Counted from the first letter of the stretch, positions 50,475 through 61,342 are shown. The stretch is 64,000 bases of DNA from Tupaia tana (GCA_026018925.1 JAKSZU010000013.1:77985791-78049790); one strand, 5' to 3'. The notes: generated by a model from the sequence alone, not told the origin. Numbers and translations: made by a program.

Positions 50475-50482
50475 ACATATAT
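50410..50482. repeat. TG/TA microsatellite
   Basis: Interrupted (TG)n then (TA)n next to an A/T-rich SINE tail. Confidence 0.9.
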
Positions 50483-50721
50483 ATTATTTTTTAATAACTT
50501 GCTAGAGAGTACACATGGCTCACTGGAGAGAGAGAAAAGGAAAGTACGAAATTACCCCCATGATGATGGTCATGCTGCAATCCGTTCACCTCCATCTCTC
50601 ATTTCAGTATTTTGGGAACATGCACCCAACATGATTTTCAAGCTGCTGCATTGAAACTCAAAGCCTGCAGTCAACCAGGTGGGATCCACCCTCCTTAACC
50701 ACTGTGTCACCAGTTGGCCTT
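50483..50721 (-). mobile_element. SINE type C
   Basis: AACTTGCTAGAGAGTACACA to CACTGTGTCACCAGTTGGCC. Confidence 0.7.
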
Positions 50722-51570
50722 CTCTGTGATTTTGAAAAGATGGATGTTTACTTGTAACAGAGGCTGTTTTTATCACCTTGTACCCTTCCTGCAACTGGCT
50801 TAGATGATCATGTTAAAGCATATTGACTTTATGTAATGAGCTGAAAGCTCGCAGCTGGTCTGCACACTGGTATGATGGAGAAATACTACCAGTTGAGTTT
50901 TATGTTTACCTCAAGTTATTGTTCCCAAACTTGATTATGCCAGCAGAAGTCATTGTTAAATAATTTATAATATAAATTAATGGAATATGAGTAGCAACAG
51001 TTAATTGTAAGGAAAGTGGAGGGGGGGATTTAGAGATGAAATGCTTAAGAAAGTTGCTGACAAATTACTTAAGGCCAAAATAATTGTAAATGTTAGGGGA
51101 GAATTGCCCCTCCTCCACCACCACCACCACCAATAAAAGTAAAAAGAAAGAAAAAATCTAGGACTCTTAATTCAGATTTTTTTCCCCTTGTATCTTTAAG
51201 TTCCTGCTCTGCTTTACAGAAATTAGAAATTATGGATGATGCATTATGTTTGTAGTTTCTGGAAGAGAAAAACTCCAGTCAATTGATCCATACTTACAAA
51301 GAACTTAGCTCAAATCAGAAGCTTGACCAGTGTAATCTTCTGCCTTAATTGTCTTTTTTTAGTTTCATGCAGAACAAGATTTCTTACGCATTTGAAAAGT
51401 ATTTACTTCTATGAATCTGATGTTTTCTTTTTCGTGTTACTTTATTAGAGTTTCCAAATGTAAAAGTAGAAATGTTTAAATGAACACTTCAGGCATATTA
51501 CCTCAATTTACCAGCAGTTAATATTTTGCCATGTATTTTGCCATGTTTGTGTCAACTTTTTGAAGTTTGT

Positions 51571-51822
51571 GTTTTTTTTGAGAGGTTTTTGCTATAGGAC
51601 CCATGCGCTCACCAGAAAGACAGAGACAGAGAGACAAAAAGCAAGAAATCACCCCACGGGGGCATGGCCACTCCGCAATCCCTTCTCCTCCATTCTCTCT
51701 CTGGATCTTGGGCACACATGCACACGTGCCTGGCATAAGTTTAAGCCACCAGGTCCAGGACTCCAACTATGTTGACTACATGGGAGTTCAGCAACATAGC
51801 CATTGTGCTAACTGCTGGTCCC
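51571..51822 (-). mobile_element. SINE type A
   Basis: GTTTTTGCTATAGGACCCAT to ACTGCTGGTCCC. Confidence 0.88.
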
Positions 51823-51829
51823 AACTTTC

Positions 51830-52431
51830 TGATGTTTTTAAGTTTCACCTATAAGTACTACAGCATGTATCATGATGACTTTTTTTAAAAAGTCACATTC
51901 CCTTAACATTCTTAGCGAAATTAACAGTAATCCTTTAATATCATCTGACTCAGTCCATATAAAAATTTCCCAAAATTACCTTTCATGACTGGTTCAAATT
52001 AGATCGACAGTATCCACACATGGCATTTGGTTATGTCTCTGAAGTATGATCGTGTAGGAGGTCTCTTTCCTTTTAAAATAACATTGGTAGAGAAAATTGA
52101 CATTTGTCTTAGGAGGTCTCACATTCTGAATTTAGCTGATTGTTTCCCTATTCTATATATGTTAGATCTGGATATGTTCAAAGTTTTAGGCAGGAATCCT
52201 TCACAGGTTACTTTCTATTAACATGACATCAGGAAGTATATAACATCTGGTGTCTCAGACTCAGTGATACTAAGATTGCTCAGTGGGTTCTGTTGGTCTC
52301 AGCCTAATTCATGATGAAGTTACCATCAACCTTTCACACTAGATTTAGCACCTCTGATGAGTGTTAAACATTCTATTTCATTAGGAGTGGCAAAATAGTG
52401 ATGGCTCTATCATTCTTTCTTCATTTATTTT
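51830..52431 (-). mobile_element. Probable ancient L1 (L1M-type) 3' remnant
   Basis: Words such as ATTTGGTTATGTCTCTGAAG and AGGCAGGAATCCTTCACAGG resemble the 3' region of old mammalian L1s. Strongly diverged; orientation inferred. Confidence 0.45.
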
Positions 52432-52668
52432 ATCTTTAAACTTAGTTTGCTCTAGGTGCATGAGCTTACTGGAGAGAGAGACAAAGAGTGAGAAATCACC
52501 CCAGGGGAGATGGTCACACTGCAGTCCCTCCTCCTCCATTATCTTCAGATTTTGGGCATGCAGGCATACACGCCTGGGGTGTTTTTGAGGTGCCCAGGTC
52601 CAGGACTCGAACTCCTTTCAGCCATATAGGATCCAGTTGCCTTAACCTCCACACCACCTGCTGGCTCT
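52432..52668 (-). mobile_element. SINE type C
   Basis: TTTGCTCTAGGTGCATGAGC to CACACCACCTGCTGGCTC. Confidence 0.75.
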
Positions 52669-52937
52669 CTTCATTTATTAGCAGAAATTCTTATTAGCAT
52701 ATTAGTTATACTGCCATACATAGAAGAAAGGATATATGCTTGACGTTAATCTTTATTGAGTTTCAGGGTAATGAGTTTATGCCCTGGCAACCTTTGGTCA
52801 TGACTGAGTTTTATTTTTAAGGAATCATTGTAAAATCAACAGTTTTAATGTATTTTATGTTTTGATCAATAGCAGTTACTTAACACTCAAAATTTCCCAT
52901 ATTATGTGAAAGTTAGCACCTTGTCCCATTATAGTTT

Positions 52938-53113
52938 TAAATTATTATTATTATTATTATTACTATTTTTTACTTGCTATAAATCATGTGTGCTCATCAG
53001 AGAGACAGAGAAAGAGGGAAAGTGAGAAAGCAAACCTCCAGGTCCCAGACTCAAACCCTGGTTGGCCATATTGGAGTCCAGCACCTTAACCACCAAGCCA
53101 TCTGCTGCCCTCC
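52938..53113 (-). mobile_element. SINE type B
   Basis: (ATT)n, then CTTGCTATAAATCATGTGTG to CAAGCCATCTGCTGCCCTCCC. Confidence 0.8.
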
Positions 53114-53124
53114 CTTTTTATTAT

Positions 53125-53326
53125 TAGTTTTTAAGTTCATTTATTTCTTCCTCATGACAGAGATGAGGTGCCCCCAACAGGGTCCCAATGCCACAATCCA
53201 CCCCTAGCCTTCAGCAAGCCCTGGATCATAGGCAAGCATGTGCCCAGCATACGCGGGAGCGGCTCTGGCCATGAACCCTGAATGGTCCCATGTGGGATTG
53301 CCTTACAGAGCATTATGTCCCTGATC
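53125..53326 (-). mobile_element. SINE type E, copy 3
   Basis: GGTGCCCCCAACAGGGTCCC, ATGTGCCCAGCATACGCGG and GCCTTACAGAGCATTATG. Confidence 0.65.
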
Positions 53327-53336
53327 CCATTAATCT

Positions 53337-53597
53337 TTTTTTTTTTCTTTTTTTGGAGAGGTTTTTGCTATAGGGCGCGTGCGCTCGCCAGACAGACAGA
53401 GAGAGACAGACAGAAAGCGAGAAATCACCCCCCAGGGGGGATGGCCATGCCGCAATCCCTTCTCCTCCATTCTCCTCCTGGGATCTTGGGCACGCACGCA
53501 CACGCGCCCGGCGTGAGTTTAAGCCACTGGGTCCGGGACTCGAACCGCGGTCGACTATGTGGGAGTCCAGCGACATAGCCATTACGCTAACTGCTGG
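53337..53597 (-). mobile_element. SINE type A (near-consensus)
   Basis: The least altered copy here, with most CpGs intact (GGGCGCGTGCGCTCGCC; CGAACCGCGGTCGAC). Duplication CCCATTAATCTT at 53326 and 53598. Confidence 0.95.
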
Positions 53598-53737
53598 TCC
53601 CATTAATCTTTGATAATTTTTTTGATGTTACCTACTTTTTTGATTAACTTACAATTACTAGTTCGAAGTGCATTGGATAAGAGGAAATTTACAGGAAACA
53701 AGTGTACACAGAAAATTTCTGGATAGAAAAAAAAAGT

Positions 53738-53840
53738 TGGGACCAGTGGGTGGTGTGGTGATTGAGATGCTGGACTCTGACTCTCTGACTTAGTCAACTG
53801 TGGTTAAGATTCCCGGACCTGGCAGCTTACTACAATCATG
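53738..53840 (+). mobile_element. SINE type B fragment
   Basis: GGGACCAGTGGGTGGTGTGG head to CCCGGACCTGGCAGCTTAC; tail missing. Confidence 0.75.
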
Positions 53841-53899
53841 TGGTACCCAACCTGACCTAACATGCCAACTGGTTGGTTTATATTTTCAGGTTTTTACAA

Positions 53900-54072
53900 T
53901 TTTGTTTTTAAACTTATTATTTATCATTTAATTTGCTATAGGGCACACATGCTCACCAGACAGAGGCAGAAAGAGAGAGAAAAGGAAAGTTAAAAAGTAA
54001 GTCGTCTGGTCCATAACTCCAACCGTTGGCCAAAGTCCAGTACCTTAACCACGACTCCACCTGCTGGCCCCC
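53900..54072 (-). mobile_element. SINE type B
   Basis: AATTTGCTATAGGGCACACA to CGACTCCACCTGCTGGCCCCC. Confidence 0.85.
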
Positions 54073-54176
54073 GTATGTCCAGTTTTTACTATGGTCTGGT
54101 AATAGTAATGTAGAAAGAATTTAAAATGACAATAATTCGTTCAGTACTTTCCCATTTTAAAAAATGCGTGTCAAAG

Positions 54177-54445
54177 GATCAGCAGTTAGTGTAATGGCTA
54201 TGTCACTGGACTCCAATGTAGTCGACTGCAGTTCGAGTCCTGGACCCGATGGCTTAAACTCACGCCGGGTGCCTGTACGTGCATGCCCAAGATCCCAAGA
54301 GGAGAATGGAGGAGAAGGGATTGCAGTGTGGCCATTCACCCTGGGGGGTGATTTCTCACTTTCTGTCTCTCTGTCTGCCTCTGTCTTTCTGGCGAGCACA
54401 CACACCCTATAGCAAGAACATCTCCTAAAAAAAGAGAAAAAAAAC
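54177..54445 (+). mobile_element. SINE type A
   Basis: GGATCAGCAGTTAGTGTAATG to CCCTATAGCAAGAACATCTC plus A-rich end. Confidence 0.9.
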
Positions 54446-54591
54446 CACGTTATCAAAATTAGTATCTGCTCCTAAGCAATAATCACCTAGGTTACACCAT
54501 GAAACATTAAGTACTAGATCCAAAATTGTATGTATATTCCAGCCCTAATCTGGAGGACAACAGTCTGCCAGAGCCTGAATGTCAAACAGGC

Positions 54592-54738
54592 TCCAAGGCC
54601 GGCAGGTGGCCTAGTGGTTAAAGCACTGGTCACTCACACGTGGTTCGAGTCCCAGACCTCACTTTCCCTCTCTGTCTCTATGGTTGAATTAAAAAAATAA
54701 TAATAATAAAATTAAGTAATTTTAAAAATAAAAGAATC
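54592..54738 (+). mobile_element. SINE type B (shortened)
   Basis: AAGGCCGGCAGGTGGCCTAG head, a deletion after CACACG, tail TATGGTTGAATTAAAAAAAT. Confidence 0.8.
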
Positions 54739-54949
54739 CTCGACCTCATGAACAATTCTAAATAAACGCACTCCATCCCCGCTCTCCGTGGTACTCCAGC
54801 CAGAACTGAGTTATTGTGTATCTTCATTGCCTAGCACACGCTGAAAAATTATTCATCTGAAGCTCACATTTAACTGGCATCCTATCTTCTACCTAAAGAA
54901 CTCAGACTTTGGGAAACCCAGCTTTGCTGGGGCCGCTGCCATTCACCGT

Positions 54950-55930
54950 CCACTCCGAGGTCTACTAAAACCTTAAGGGTCGCCTCCGTGCGCTGCTGTA
55001 GTTGTCACCTAGGCAAAGGATGGAAAGGTTCTGGCTAGGTGGCTTGATTCTAAATGCAAGGAGATTGCCAGGGCTCAGCAACCGTTGGACGGCGAGGAGG
55101 TAGCAGTGCCGGACAAACGGAGGCGAGACCGGGACGGTGGGAATATCCCGACAGCCAGCCGCGCGGCGTCCGCGGTTCTGCGCTCGACGTCCCCTTTTGC
55201 GGCGGCTGCCTGCCGTGCGTGCCGTAAAGCGGAGCGGCCACCGCTGCTGTTGGGTGAGTACGTGTGCCAGATAGCTCGGTCGCGAGGGATGGGAGGGCCC
55301 CTTCAGACCGGTATCTTTGGTGGCTACGGTGCCCTCACCCGGCATCTCCCAGCATTCTGGGCCCCCGCCCTCCCAGCGGCTGGCAGGCGGCCCAGGCCAG
55401 CCAGGGCTGAGCGCGCGCCTGCCGGGTTCTCCCGGTAGCTCAGTCCGCCCGTAATCTCGTGGTGGGCGTTCACTCGGCAGTTCTTCCCACGCTCCTGGGT
55501 GTGACCGAGGTCCAGTCCTCATCCTCGGACAGGTTCCGTTTCGGAGAGCGACTGAGGATGCGGGTAGGGGTAGTGAGTGACCTTTGAGCGGGTCGCAGCA
55601 GCCGATTTGCGAGAGGATCTGTGGGGATCAATCCGTTCGTTCCAGGTAGTGAGACCACGTATGCCAAAGTCTAGAAGCACAGAAAAAGGTGCCGGGTTTA
55701 GGTATCACTGCGTCCGTGTCGTGGTAGTGGCTGAAGGCACGAGGTCACGGGGAAGGATGGCGGGACTGTCGCGGGAGCTACGCGGGGTGCCTTCTGGGAA
55801 GGGCCTTGCGCCCTGTGCAGGAGCGTGGAGTTCCGTGGGCAGTGTGGAGCTCCAGCGGCTTTATAGGGGGAGTAATGTGATTGAATTCCATCTCTCTTCT
55901 GGTCCTCCTCCCACTCCCGGGTTCATCTCT
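54950..55930 (+). promoter_or_regulatory. CpG island and promoter of FKTN
   Basis: The sequence switches from A/T-rich to G/C-rich with frequent CpG (many GCG, CCG and CGG words) at about 54950 and back at about 55930. No repeats occur inside. It sits about 1 kb upstream of the first FKTN coding exon. Open frames on both strands here are a side effect of high GC. A CpG island of this kind often fires in both directions, so an antisense transcript toward FSD1L is possible but not shown. Confidence 0.85.
55080..55253 (+). other. FKTN: Probable FKTN non-coding first exon
   Basis: Within the CpG island a strong donor, TTGG followed by GTGAGT, occurs at 55254. FKTN is known to begin with untranslated exon sequence, so I place exon 1 as ending at 55253. 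The transcription start is not visible, and the given start is a rough guess. Another untranslated exon may exist between here and 56841. Confidence 0.5.
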
Positions 55931-56029
55931 CTGTTCAGTTGGAGCCGTATATACTGAAGCGCCTCTTCCGTGTACTCCATAAGAAGGTGGACACAGCTGG
56001 CCAGCTAAAGCTTCATTTGGCTTTGGTGT

Positions 56030-56224
56030 CTGCCTTTTATTTATTTATTTTTATTTTAAATTTATTTATTTTGCACTCATTCACTGTGTATCATTGCAGC
56101 ATACAAAATGAGTTTTTCCATCCAGAATACACTGCATATTGGCTCAAAGATTACCATACATGTTCTTTTCAACAGATAATTTTCCATCTCTTATTTCTTA
56201 TCTATTTTACTTCTCTTTTTTCCC
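56030..56224 (-). mobile_element. L1 3'-end fragment
   Basis: The reverse complement matches the 3'UTR end of the L1 at 23593-23690 (CAGCATACAAAATG core at 56097-56110), with an A-rich tail as TTTATTTATTT on the left. Lies in FKTN intron 1 just downstream of the CpG island. Confidence 0.7.
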
Positions 56225-56475
56225 CCCTTGATGAGAAGTATGAGAAGGCACATACATTCACTAGATAGAGGGAAACACGGAGAGAAGCTGAGAGAAAGCA
56301 ACCCCCAATGGCGTGTGGTCATATTGCAATCTTTTTTCCTGTTTTTTTTCAAGCAATATTTTGGGCATGCACTTACACATGCCAGCATGCTTTTCAAGCT
56401 GCCAGGGCTGAGACTCAAACTATGGTTGACCACGTGGGATCCAGCTCCCTCAATCACTGTGCTATACAGGGCTCA
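56225..56475 (-). mobile_element. SINE type C
   Basis: GTATGAGAAGGCACATACAT to CACTGTGCTATACAGGGCTC, in FKTN intron 1. Confidence 0.68.
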
Positions 56476-56489
56476 CTTTCTTCTGTAAA

Positions 56490-56602
56490 AGTGGTTCTGA
56501 GTATGGTCAGCAGCAGCAGTACCACTTGGCAACTTGTCAAATCAAATTCAGAGATCTCACATCAGATCTATTGAATCAGAAACTCTGGAGGACAAGCTCT
56601 GC
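56490..56602. mobile_element. MER5-type hAT-Charlie remnant
   Basis: AAAGTGGTTCTGAGTATGGT, CTTGGCAACTTGTCA and TTGAATCAGAAACTCTGGAG match the MER5 pattern. In FKTN intron 1. Confidence 0.8.
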
Positions 56603-56840
56603 CTCCCCTCGTCTCTATTAATCAGTTTTTATAAATATCCTGTTTATATTTTCCGTTATTTGCAATTGTAAAGAATGACACATGGTAAGCATTTTCTTAT
56701 TTCTTCATCTTTGGGCTCAGATCTGATTATTTCTTTAGTTAGGAAATTATGGGATCAAAGAATATTCTATGGAGCTTTTTCTTTGTTCTGTTGCTGGTTG
56801 TTAGAAGTGAAAAATTAAAAAATTGTTTTTGTCTCTTTAG

Positions 56841-57047
56841 AAATATCTTTTGGTTCACAGAAAACAAGAGTATCTGCTTATCCAAAATGGTGAAGACAAT
56901 TGGGTCACTTTCAGAAGAAAACCAAGAGAGCACCACAGACTAATGAGTAGAATCAATAAGAACGTGATTTTGGGCCTTTTAACGTTGGCAAGTTCTGCGT
57001 TTCTGCTCTTTCAATTGTACTACTATAAGTACTACTTATCAGCAAAG
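56841..57047 (+). CDS. FKTN: FKTN exon with start codon (signal anchor)
   Basis: Acceptor TGTCTCTTTAG, donor GTATTT. Translation starts at ATG 56943 ([13 protein letters not shown]), which matches the conserved fukutin N-terminus; 56841-56942 is 5'UTR. The 35 coded residues contain a hydrophobic stretch (about residues 8-26, [19 protein letters not shown]) followed by [10 protein letters not shown], the type II signal anchor that places fukutin in the Golgi. Fukutin transfers ribitol-5-phosphate from CDP-ribitol to the core M3 glycan of alpha-dystroglycan. A short upstream ORF in the 5'UTR ends in TAATG overlapping the start (see separate entry). Confidence 0.95.
56887..56943 (+). promoter_or_regulatory. 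Upstream ORF in FKTN 5'UTR
   Basis: An ATG at 56887 opens an 18-codon frame ending TAA at 56941-56943. The last A of the stop is the first base of the fukutin ATG (TAATG). A uORF ending on the main start may reduce or gate initiation, or allow reinitiation. This is inference from sequence only. Confidence 0.55.
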
Positions 57048-58080
57048 GTATTTTTTTTTCTCCTTTCTCATCCTTAGACTTCATTTTAGCTGTATGTTTT
57101 CCTAACACATTTCTCCTTTGCAATACAAAAGTTAATCACAGCTTTTCCAACTTGAAGAAACATTTCTTGTTGAGAGTCTCATCTTTATGGAATGTGACAA
57201 ACAATTCAAAATTGCAGTTAAATGCCATTGTAACAGCACACTGAAGTCAAAGATCCCAAGTCATAGGGATGTTTGGTCTGTTGAAATTTTCTGATATAGT
57301 TAAGTAAAAAGTGTTCTGCAAAACAAATTGCCTCTCATTTAAATGGATGCAATGATAAATAATTTTGATAGAATATCACAACAGTTATTGGCATACAGAT
57401 AGTATTTAAAGCCATAAAACTAGATGAGATATCAAGGAAGTAAACACATTTCAAAAAGAGAGGAAGTTTGAAAATCTGAGCTTTGGCACCCTCCAACACA
57501 TCAAAAAGGTGGGAAGAACCAGCAAGTGAGACTGAGGAGTTACCACAGAGAAATAGCAGGAAAGCAGATGTATGGGGATTCTGAGAGCCACCCAAATGAA
57601 GTGTTTCAGTTGAAGCAGAAGTTATTAACAATTCTCTATAGGTTAAATAAGATAAGGACTAATAATAGGCATTGGATTTAGCAGTGTAGAAGTCATTGTG
57701 ATTTTGATGAATGCTTGACAGAGTGAATTTAAGCCCAAATGAGTTCATGGGGAGAGAGGAATTGGAGGTAAGGAAAGAGACAGCTCATTAGGAGTTTTGC
57801 TATAAAGGGGGACCAGAAATTGTTAGGAAAATAGGAGTTGAGAGGTTTCAGTTTGTTTTGTTTTATTTATGTTGGGAAAAATAATACCATGTTTGCATAC
57901 TGATAGGAGTCATCCAGCAGAGAAAGAAACTGGAGTGTTGGATCCAGTAAATGGGAATGTTGACCTTAGATGAGAACACAGCAGTTCATCTGTAAGGAAA
58001 GCAGGGAAAGCAGATTATATGCATATACTTCTAGTACATGGGAAGATATGGGGAAGCTTTTGAAATACGGCTAAGTTCTC
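57048..58080 (+). other. FKTN intron, mostly unique
   Basis: No exon or lineage SINE. 57650-57960 has the look of an ancient repeat (AGGAGTTTTGCTATAAAGGG), family unknown. Confidence 0.5.
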
Positions 58081-58124
58081 ACTCTCTCTATATATATGTG
58101 TGTGTATATATATGTATAGAGAGA

Positions 58125-58186
58125 GTTGTCAGAAAAGTCTTGCCATGTTTTTGCGTAGAAAAATATGTCATGACTTTTCTGACAAC
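58125..58186. mobile_element. 62-bp palindromic MITE-like element
   Basis: A perfect 15-bp inverted repeat, GTTGTCAGAAAAGTC at 58125-58139 and its complement at 58172-58186, closes over a short A/T-rich centre. The size and form are those of mariner-derived MITEs. No TA duplication is clear. Confidence 0.55.
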
Positions 58187-58204
58187 CTGATATATCTATC
58201 TCTC

Positions 58205-58332
58205 TTCCTCCATGGACAAACCTTTATTAGGCATTGCTAATTACCAAGCACTATTCTAGGTATTATTGATACAGAGATGGCTTGAACTTAGTCTCCACAC
58301 TTGAGTGTACAGTTTAGTGGGGAGATGAGTTT
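58205..58332 (+). mobile_element. L2 remnant
   Basis: CAAGCACTATTCTAGGTATT, GATACAGAGATGGC and TGTACAGTTTAGTGGGGAGA follow the L2 3' order. Confidence 0.6.
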
Positions 58333-58430
58333 TCTTTTTAGAAGAGCACATTGTGTTTTTAGGAGAGGCTACTCTAGTTATTCTTCAGCATCCTCTTATG
58401 TATAACTTAGAGATAAAAAATGTATTCAGG

Positions 58431-58560
58431 GGCCAAAAAATGTGTTCAGGGTGGTGTGGTTGAGGTGCTGGACTCCCACATAATTTACTGCAGTTCAAGT
58501 CCCAGACCTAGGAGTTTGCTTTCTCTGGCAAAAATTAAAGAACAAAAACCAAAAAGCCAA
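58431..58560 (+). mobile_element. SINE type B (shortened)
   Basis: GGTGTGGTTGAGGTGCTGGAC head and GCAGTTCAAGTCCCAG B-box; much of the tail is missing. Possible duplication of AAAAAATGTGTTCAGG. Confidence 0.75.
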
Positions 58561-58607
58561 TAATGTTTTTCTTTTTCTGGATCTCCATACTTTAATATTA
58601 TAAAAAA

Positions 58608-58608
58608 G

Positions 58609-58643
<35 letters not shown>

Positions 58644-58645
58644 TT
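58608..58645. repeat. TA dinucleotide repeat
   Basis: (TA)n with one TG break. Confidence 0.9.
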
Positions 58646-59240
58646 AAAAACCTCAACATTTGAGATTATGATGTATGTAAGGTAAAGTGTAGGTACTGGA
58701 GCAGTCTGCAAAACAGAAAAAATAATGCCTACGTTGTAGGCTCACCGTGACAAGAATATGTAATTCACATCGGAAGGGTGAAACACAGTACCTGACACTT
58801 AGAAGTGTCACATAAATATTATACTGGGTTGTCATTTGGCAAGATCTACAAACATTAACTTGGTGTATGGAGATCAGTCAAGGTAGGGATATGGAGCTAA
58901 ACAGATAAATTCTAATTCTGAAGAGATAGCACAGGGTTTGCTGTTCACTGGTTCAGAGATGTTAGCCACATATTCTTTACTGTTTAATAACTTAATTAAC
59001 TTACCAAAATATAACAACATTCAATAACTTAAATAACTATAATATATCAGCATTTTCCATCTGGGTTACTGTATTGAAATATTGTAGAATTAACTTAGGG
59101 TTATATGAAAACGGATATTTGGGTAATGCTTCTTAATGACTACAAAGTAGTTATACAGTTTGAATCTCATGCTTACCCTAAAAGTAATGTTGTGTGCTGG
59201 GCTTTGAATTTACTAAAATGTTCTTTTCTTATCTTCCTAG

Positions 59241-59300
59241 AATGGAACTGGTTTATCAAAATCCAAAGGAAGTCGAACTGGATTTGATAGCACACAGTGG
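59241..59300 (+). CDS. FKTN: FKTN coding exon (stem region)
   Basis: Sixty bp, phase 0 at both ends, between ATCTTCCTAG and GTATGT. It encodes NGTGLSKSKGSRTGFDSTQW, the lumenal stem just after the membrane anchor. It starts with a possible N-glycosylation sequon (NGT). Its small size and symmetrical phase mean skipping would stay in frame. Confidence 0.94.
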
Positions 59301-59369
59301 GTATGTACAATGAGCAAGAAAGGCCTCAGTTACTATGTTCATTTAACTCAGTCATTTATATACTTCACA

Positions 59370-59590
59370 AACACTTACTGAATGATGACAGTGATAATAG
59401 CTACCTTGAGGAAAGTGAGTGGGGGCCCACATAGGTAGTGGCAGGGAAGGAGCAGGCCCTATGCCAAGGACTTTATGTGCAGTATCTCATTTAGGTTTAT
59501 AGAAACCTTGAAAAATTAGTACATGTTATTCTCATCACTTAGATTAAAGTTAGTTCATTCACCAAGCTATGGTGCTTCCTCAATAAATAT
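59370..59590 (-). mobile_element. MIR remnant in FKTN intron
   Basis: ATGCCAAGGACTTTATGTGC, AGTATCTCATTTAGG and TACATGTTATTCTCATCACT follow the MIR consensus order. Confidence 0.6.
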
Positions 59591-59627
59591 ATAAATCAGA
59601 ATTAAACTATGAATAAAGGGAAATTGG

Positions 59628-59845
59628 GGGCCTAACAGTGGCAAAGGAGTTAAACACAACACTGCGAGGCTGACCCGTATGAAAAGTTGCTGGTTTGCAT
59701 CTGGAGACCTCCTGAGTGTGCTGGGCACACGTGTGCTCACGATCTGGGCTATCTAAAGCTGTGGGTTGGTCTTATTATGGGTGCTGTACCTCTGCCTCTT
59801 TCACTCACGAAATAAGTAAATAAACTTGAGAAAAAATTTCAAATA
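59628..59845 (+). mobile_element. SINE type D
   Basis: GGGCCTAACAGTGGCAAAGG head, GGTTTGCATCTGGAGACCTC, and the end TTTCACTCACGAAATAAGTA. Confidence 0.65.
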
Positions 59846-59919
59846 AAAACATAAGGGAAAATTAATGATCAGAAACAAAAATGTATCTAACATGTTTTCC
59901 CTATAAGATTAGAGGAAAG

Positions 59920-60183
59920 GGATGGCCCCATAGTACAGCAGTTGAGCCCTGTGCAAAGAGAGACAGATTCCACATAGCTGACCACAATTTGAGTCCTTGT
60001 TCTAGTGGCTTGAAAAAAATACTGGGCACATGTGTGTATACCTAGGATCCTGATAGGATTGAGGAAAAGGAATGTTGGCATGGCCAGGTCCCGTTAAGGG
60101 TACTTTCTCTTTCAATATCTCTCTCCATATTTCTCTCTCTTTCTCTTTCTGTCTCATGCATGCACACTGGCATTAAAAAAAAA
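59920..60183 (+). mobile_element. SINE type C
   Basis: GATGGCCCCATAGTACAGCAG head, CACAATTTGAGTCCTTG, CTGTCTCATGCATGCAC end and poly-A. Confidence 0.7.
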
Positions 60184-60193
60184 GGTGAGGGTT

Positions 60194-60447
60194 GACCAGC
60201 AGTTAGCGTAATGGTTATGTCGCTGGACTCCCATGTAGTCGACCACGGGTCGAGTCTCAGACCTGATGGCTTAAAACTCACGCCGGGTGCGTGTTCTTGC
60301 GTGCCCAAGATCCCGAGAGGAGAATGAAGGAGAAGGGATTGCGGAGTGGCCATTCTCCCTGGGGGACGATTTCTCGCTTTCTGTCTATCTCTCTGTCTTT
60401 CTGGCGAGTGCATGTGCCCTATAGCAAAAACCTCTCCAAAAAAAAAA
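60194..60447 (+). mobile_element. SINE type A
   Basis: TTGACCAGCAGTTAGCGTAAT to CCCTATAGCAAAAACCTCTC; flanks AAAGGTGAGGG and GAAGGTGAGGG. Confidence 0.9.
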
Positions 60448-60569
60448 AATGAAGGTGAGGGGAACTAGCAAAATATATACTGTATCTCCTTTTTAAAAAT
60501 AAGTTTTAGATTATGCACTTTTTAAATCTTTTTGAAATATAGTTAATTTGTAGCTTACTGGTTTATATT

Positions 60570-60812
60570 CTTTTTTTTTTTTTTTTTTAAATTGCTAGAG
60601 GACACATGCACTAGAGAGAAACAGAGAGAAAACACCCCTTAATGGGGAATGGTTATTCCACAATCTTTTCTCCATTTCTCCATCCTGTTGAGATTTGGGA
60701 TATGTATGCACATATGCCTGGACTGTTTTTTAAGCCAGTAGGGCTGGAATCTGAATTGTGATCAGCTATGTGGGATCTGGCTCCTGTAACCACTAAGCCA
60801 CTGGGATGGCCT
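60570..60812 (-). mobile_element. SINE type C
   Basis: AAATTGCTAGAGGACACATG to CTAAGCCACTGGGATGGCC. Confidence 0.7.
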
Positions 60813-60879
60813 TGAAGGGTACTTTTATGGTATGTTCTGTATATTTTTATTATAGCATATTTCACCTCGTGTTGTAAAT

Positions 60880-60990
60880 ATTTGTTCATTTCCTTAGAAG
60901 ACTGTATGCTTTTTGAGAGCAGGGACTGTCTGTTACTGATTTTTTTTTAGCATCGTGACAAGCATGGTGCCTAGTAAGTAAATACTATAT
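60880..60990 (+). mobile_element. L2 3'-end remnant
   Basis: AGAGCAGGGACTGTCTGTTA and GCATGGTGCCTAGTAAGTAA follow the L2 tail pattern. Confidence 0.6.
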
Positions 60991-61117
60991 AAATTCTTAT
61001 AGAATTAATATAAATACTATATAATGTCTTATAGAATTAATATAAATAATAATTTAATTAAAATGGTTGTTGTATTGGTTTAGTGGAATTAAGGGAGTTC
61101 TTTTCCTCTCTAAATAG

Positions 61118-61342
<225 letters not shown>

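Larger units (their letters stand above)
48490..51560. other. Intergenic DNA between FSD1L and FKTN
   Basis: SINE copies as listed; the gaps 48490-49205, 49710-50405 and 50725-51560 show no gene. (CCA)n-like CCACCACCACCACCACC at 51115. Confidence 0.6.

Noticed and set aside
53520-53590. tRNA-like B-box and A-box motifs as possible tRNA genes
   Set aside because: They occur in dozens of SINE heads, lack a proper acceptor stem and anticodon arm, and sit in flanked insertions.
54965-55522. 185-codon minus-strand open frame in the CpG island
   Set aside because: High GC removes stops in several overlapping frames on both strands. No family similarity; best explained as promoter sequence.
56850-56942. 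In-frame N-terminal extension of fukutin upstream of ATG 56943
   Set aside because: The upstream frame is open but starts only with TTG, and the conserved protein begins MSRINKN at 56943.
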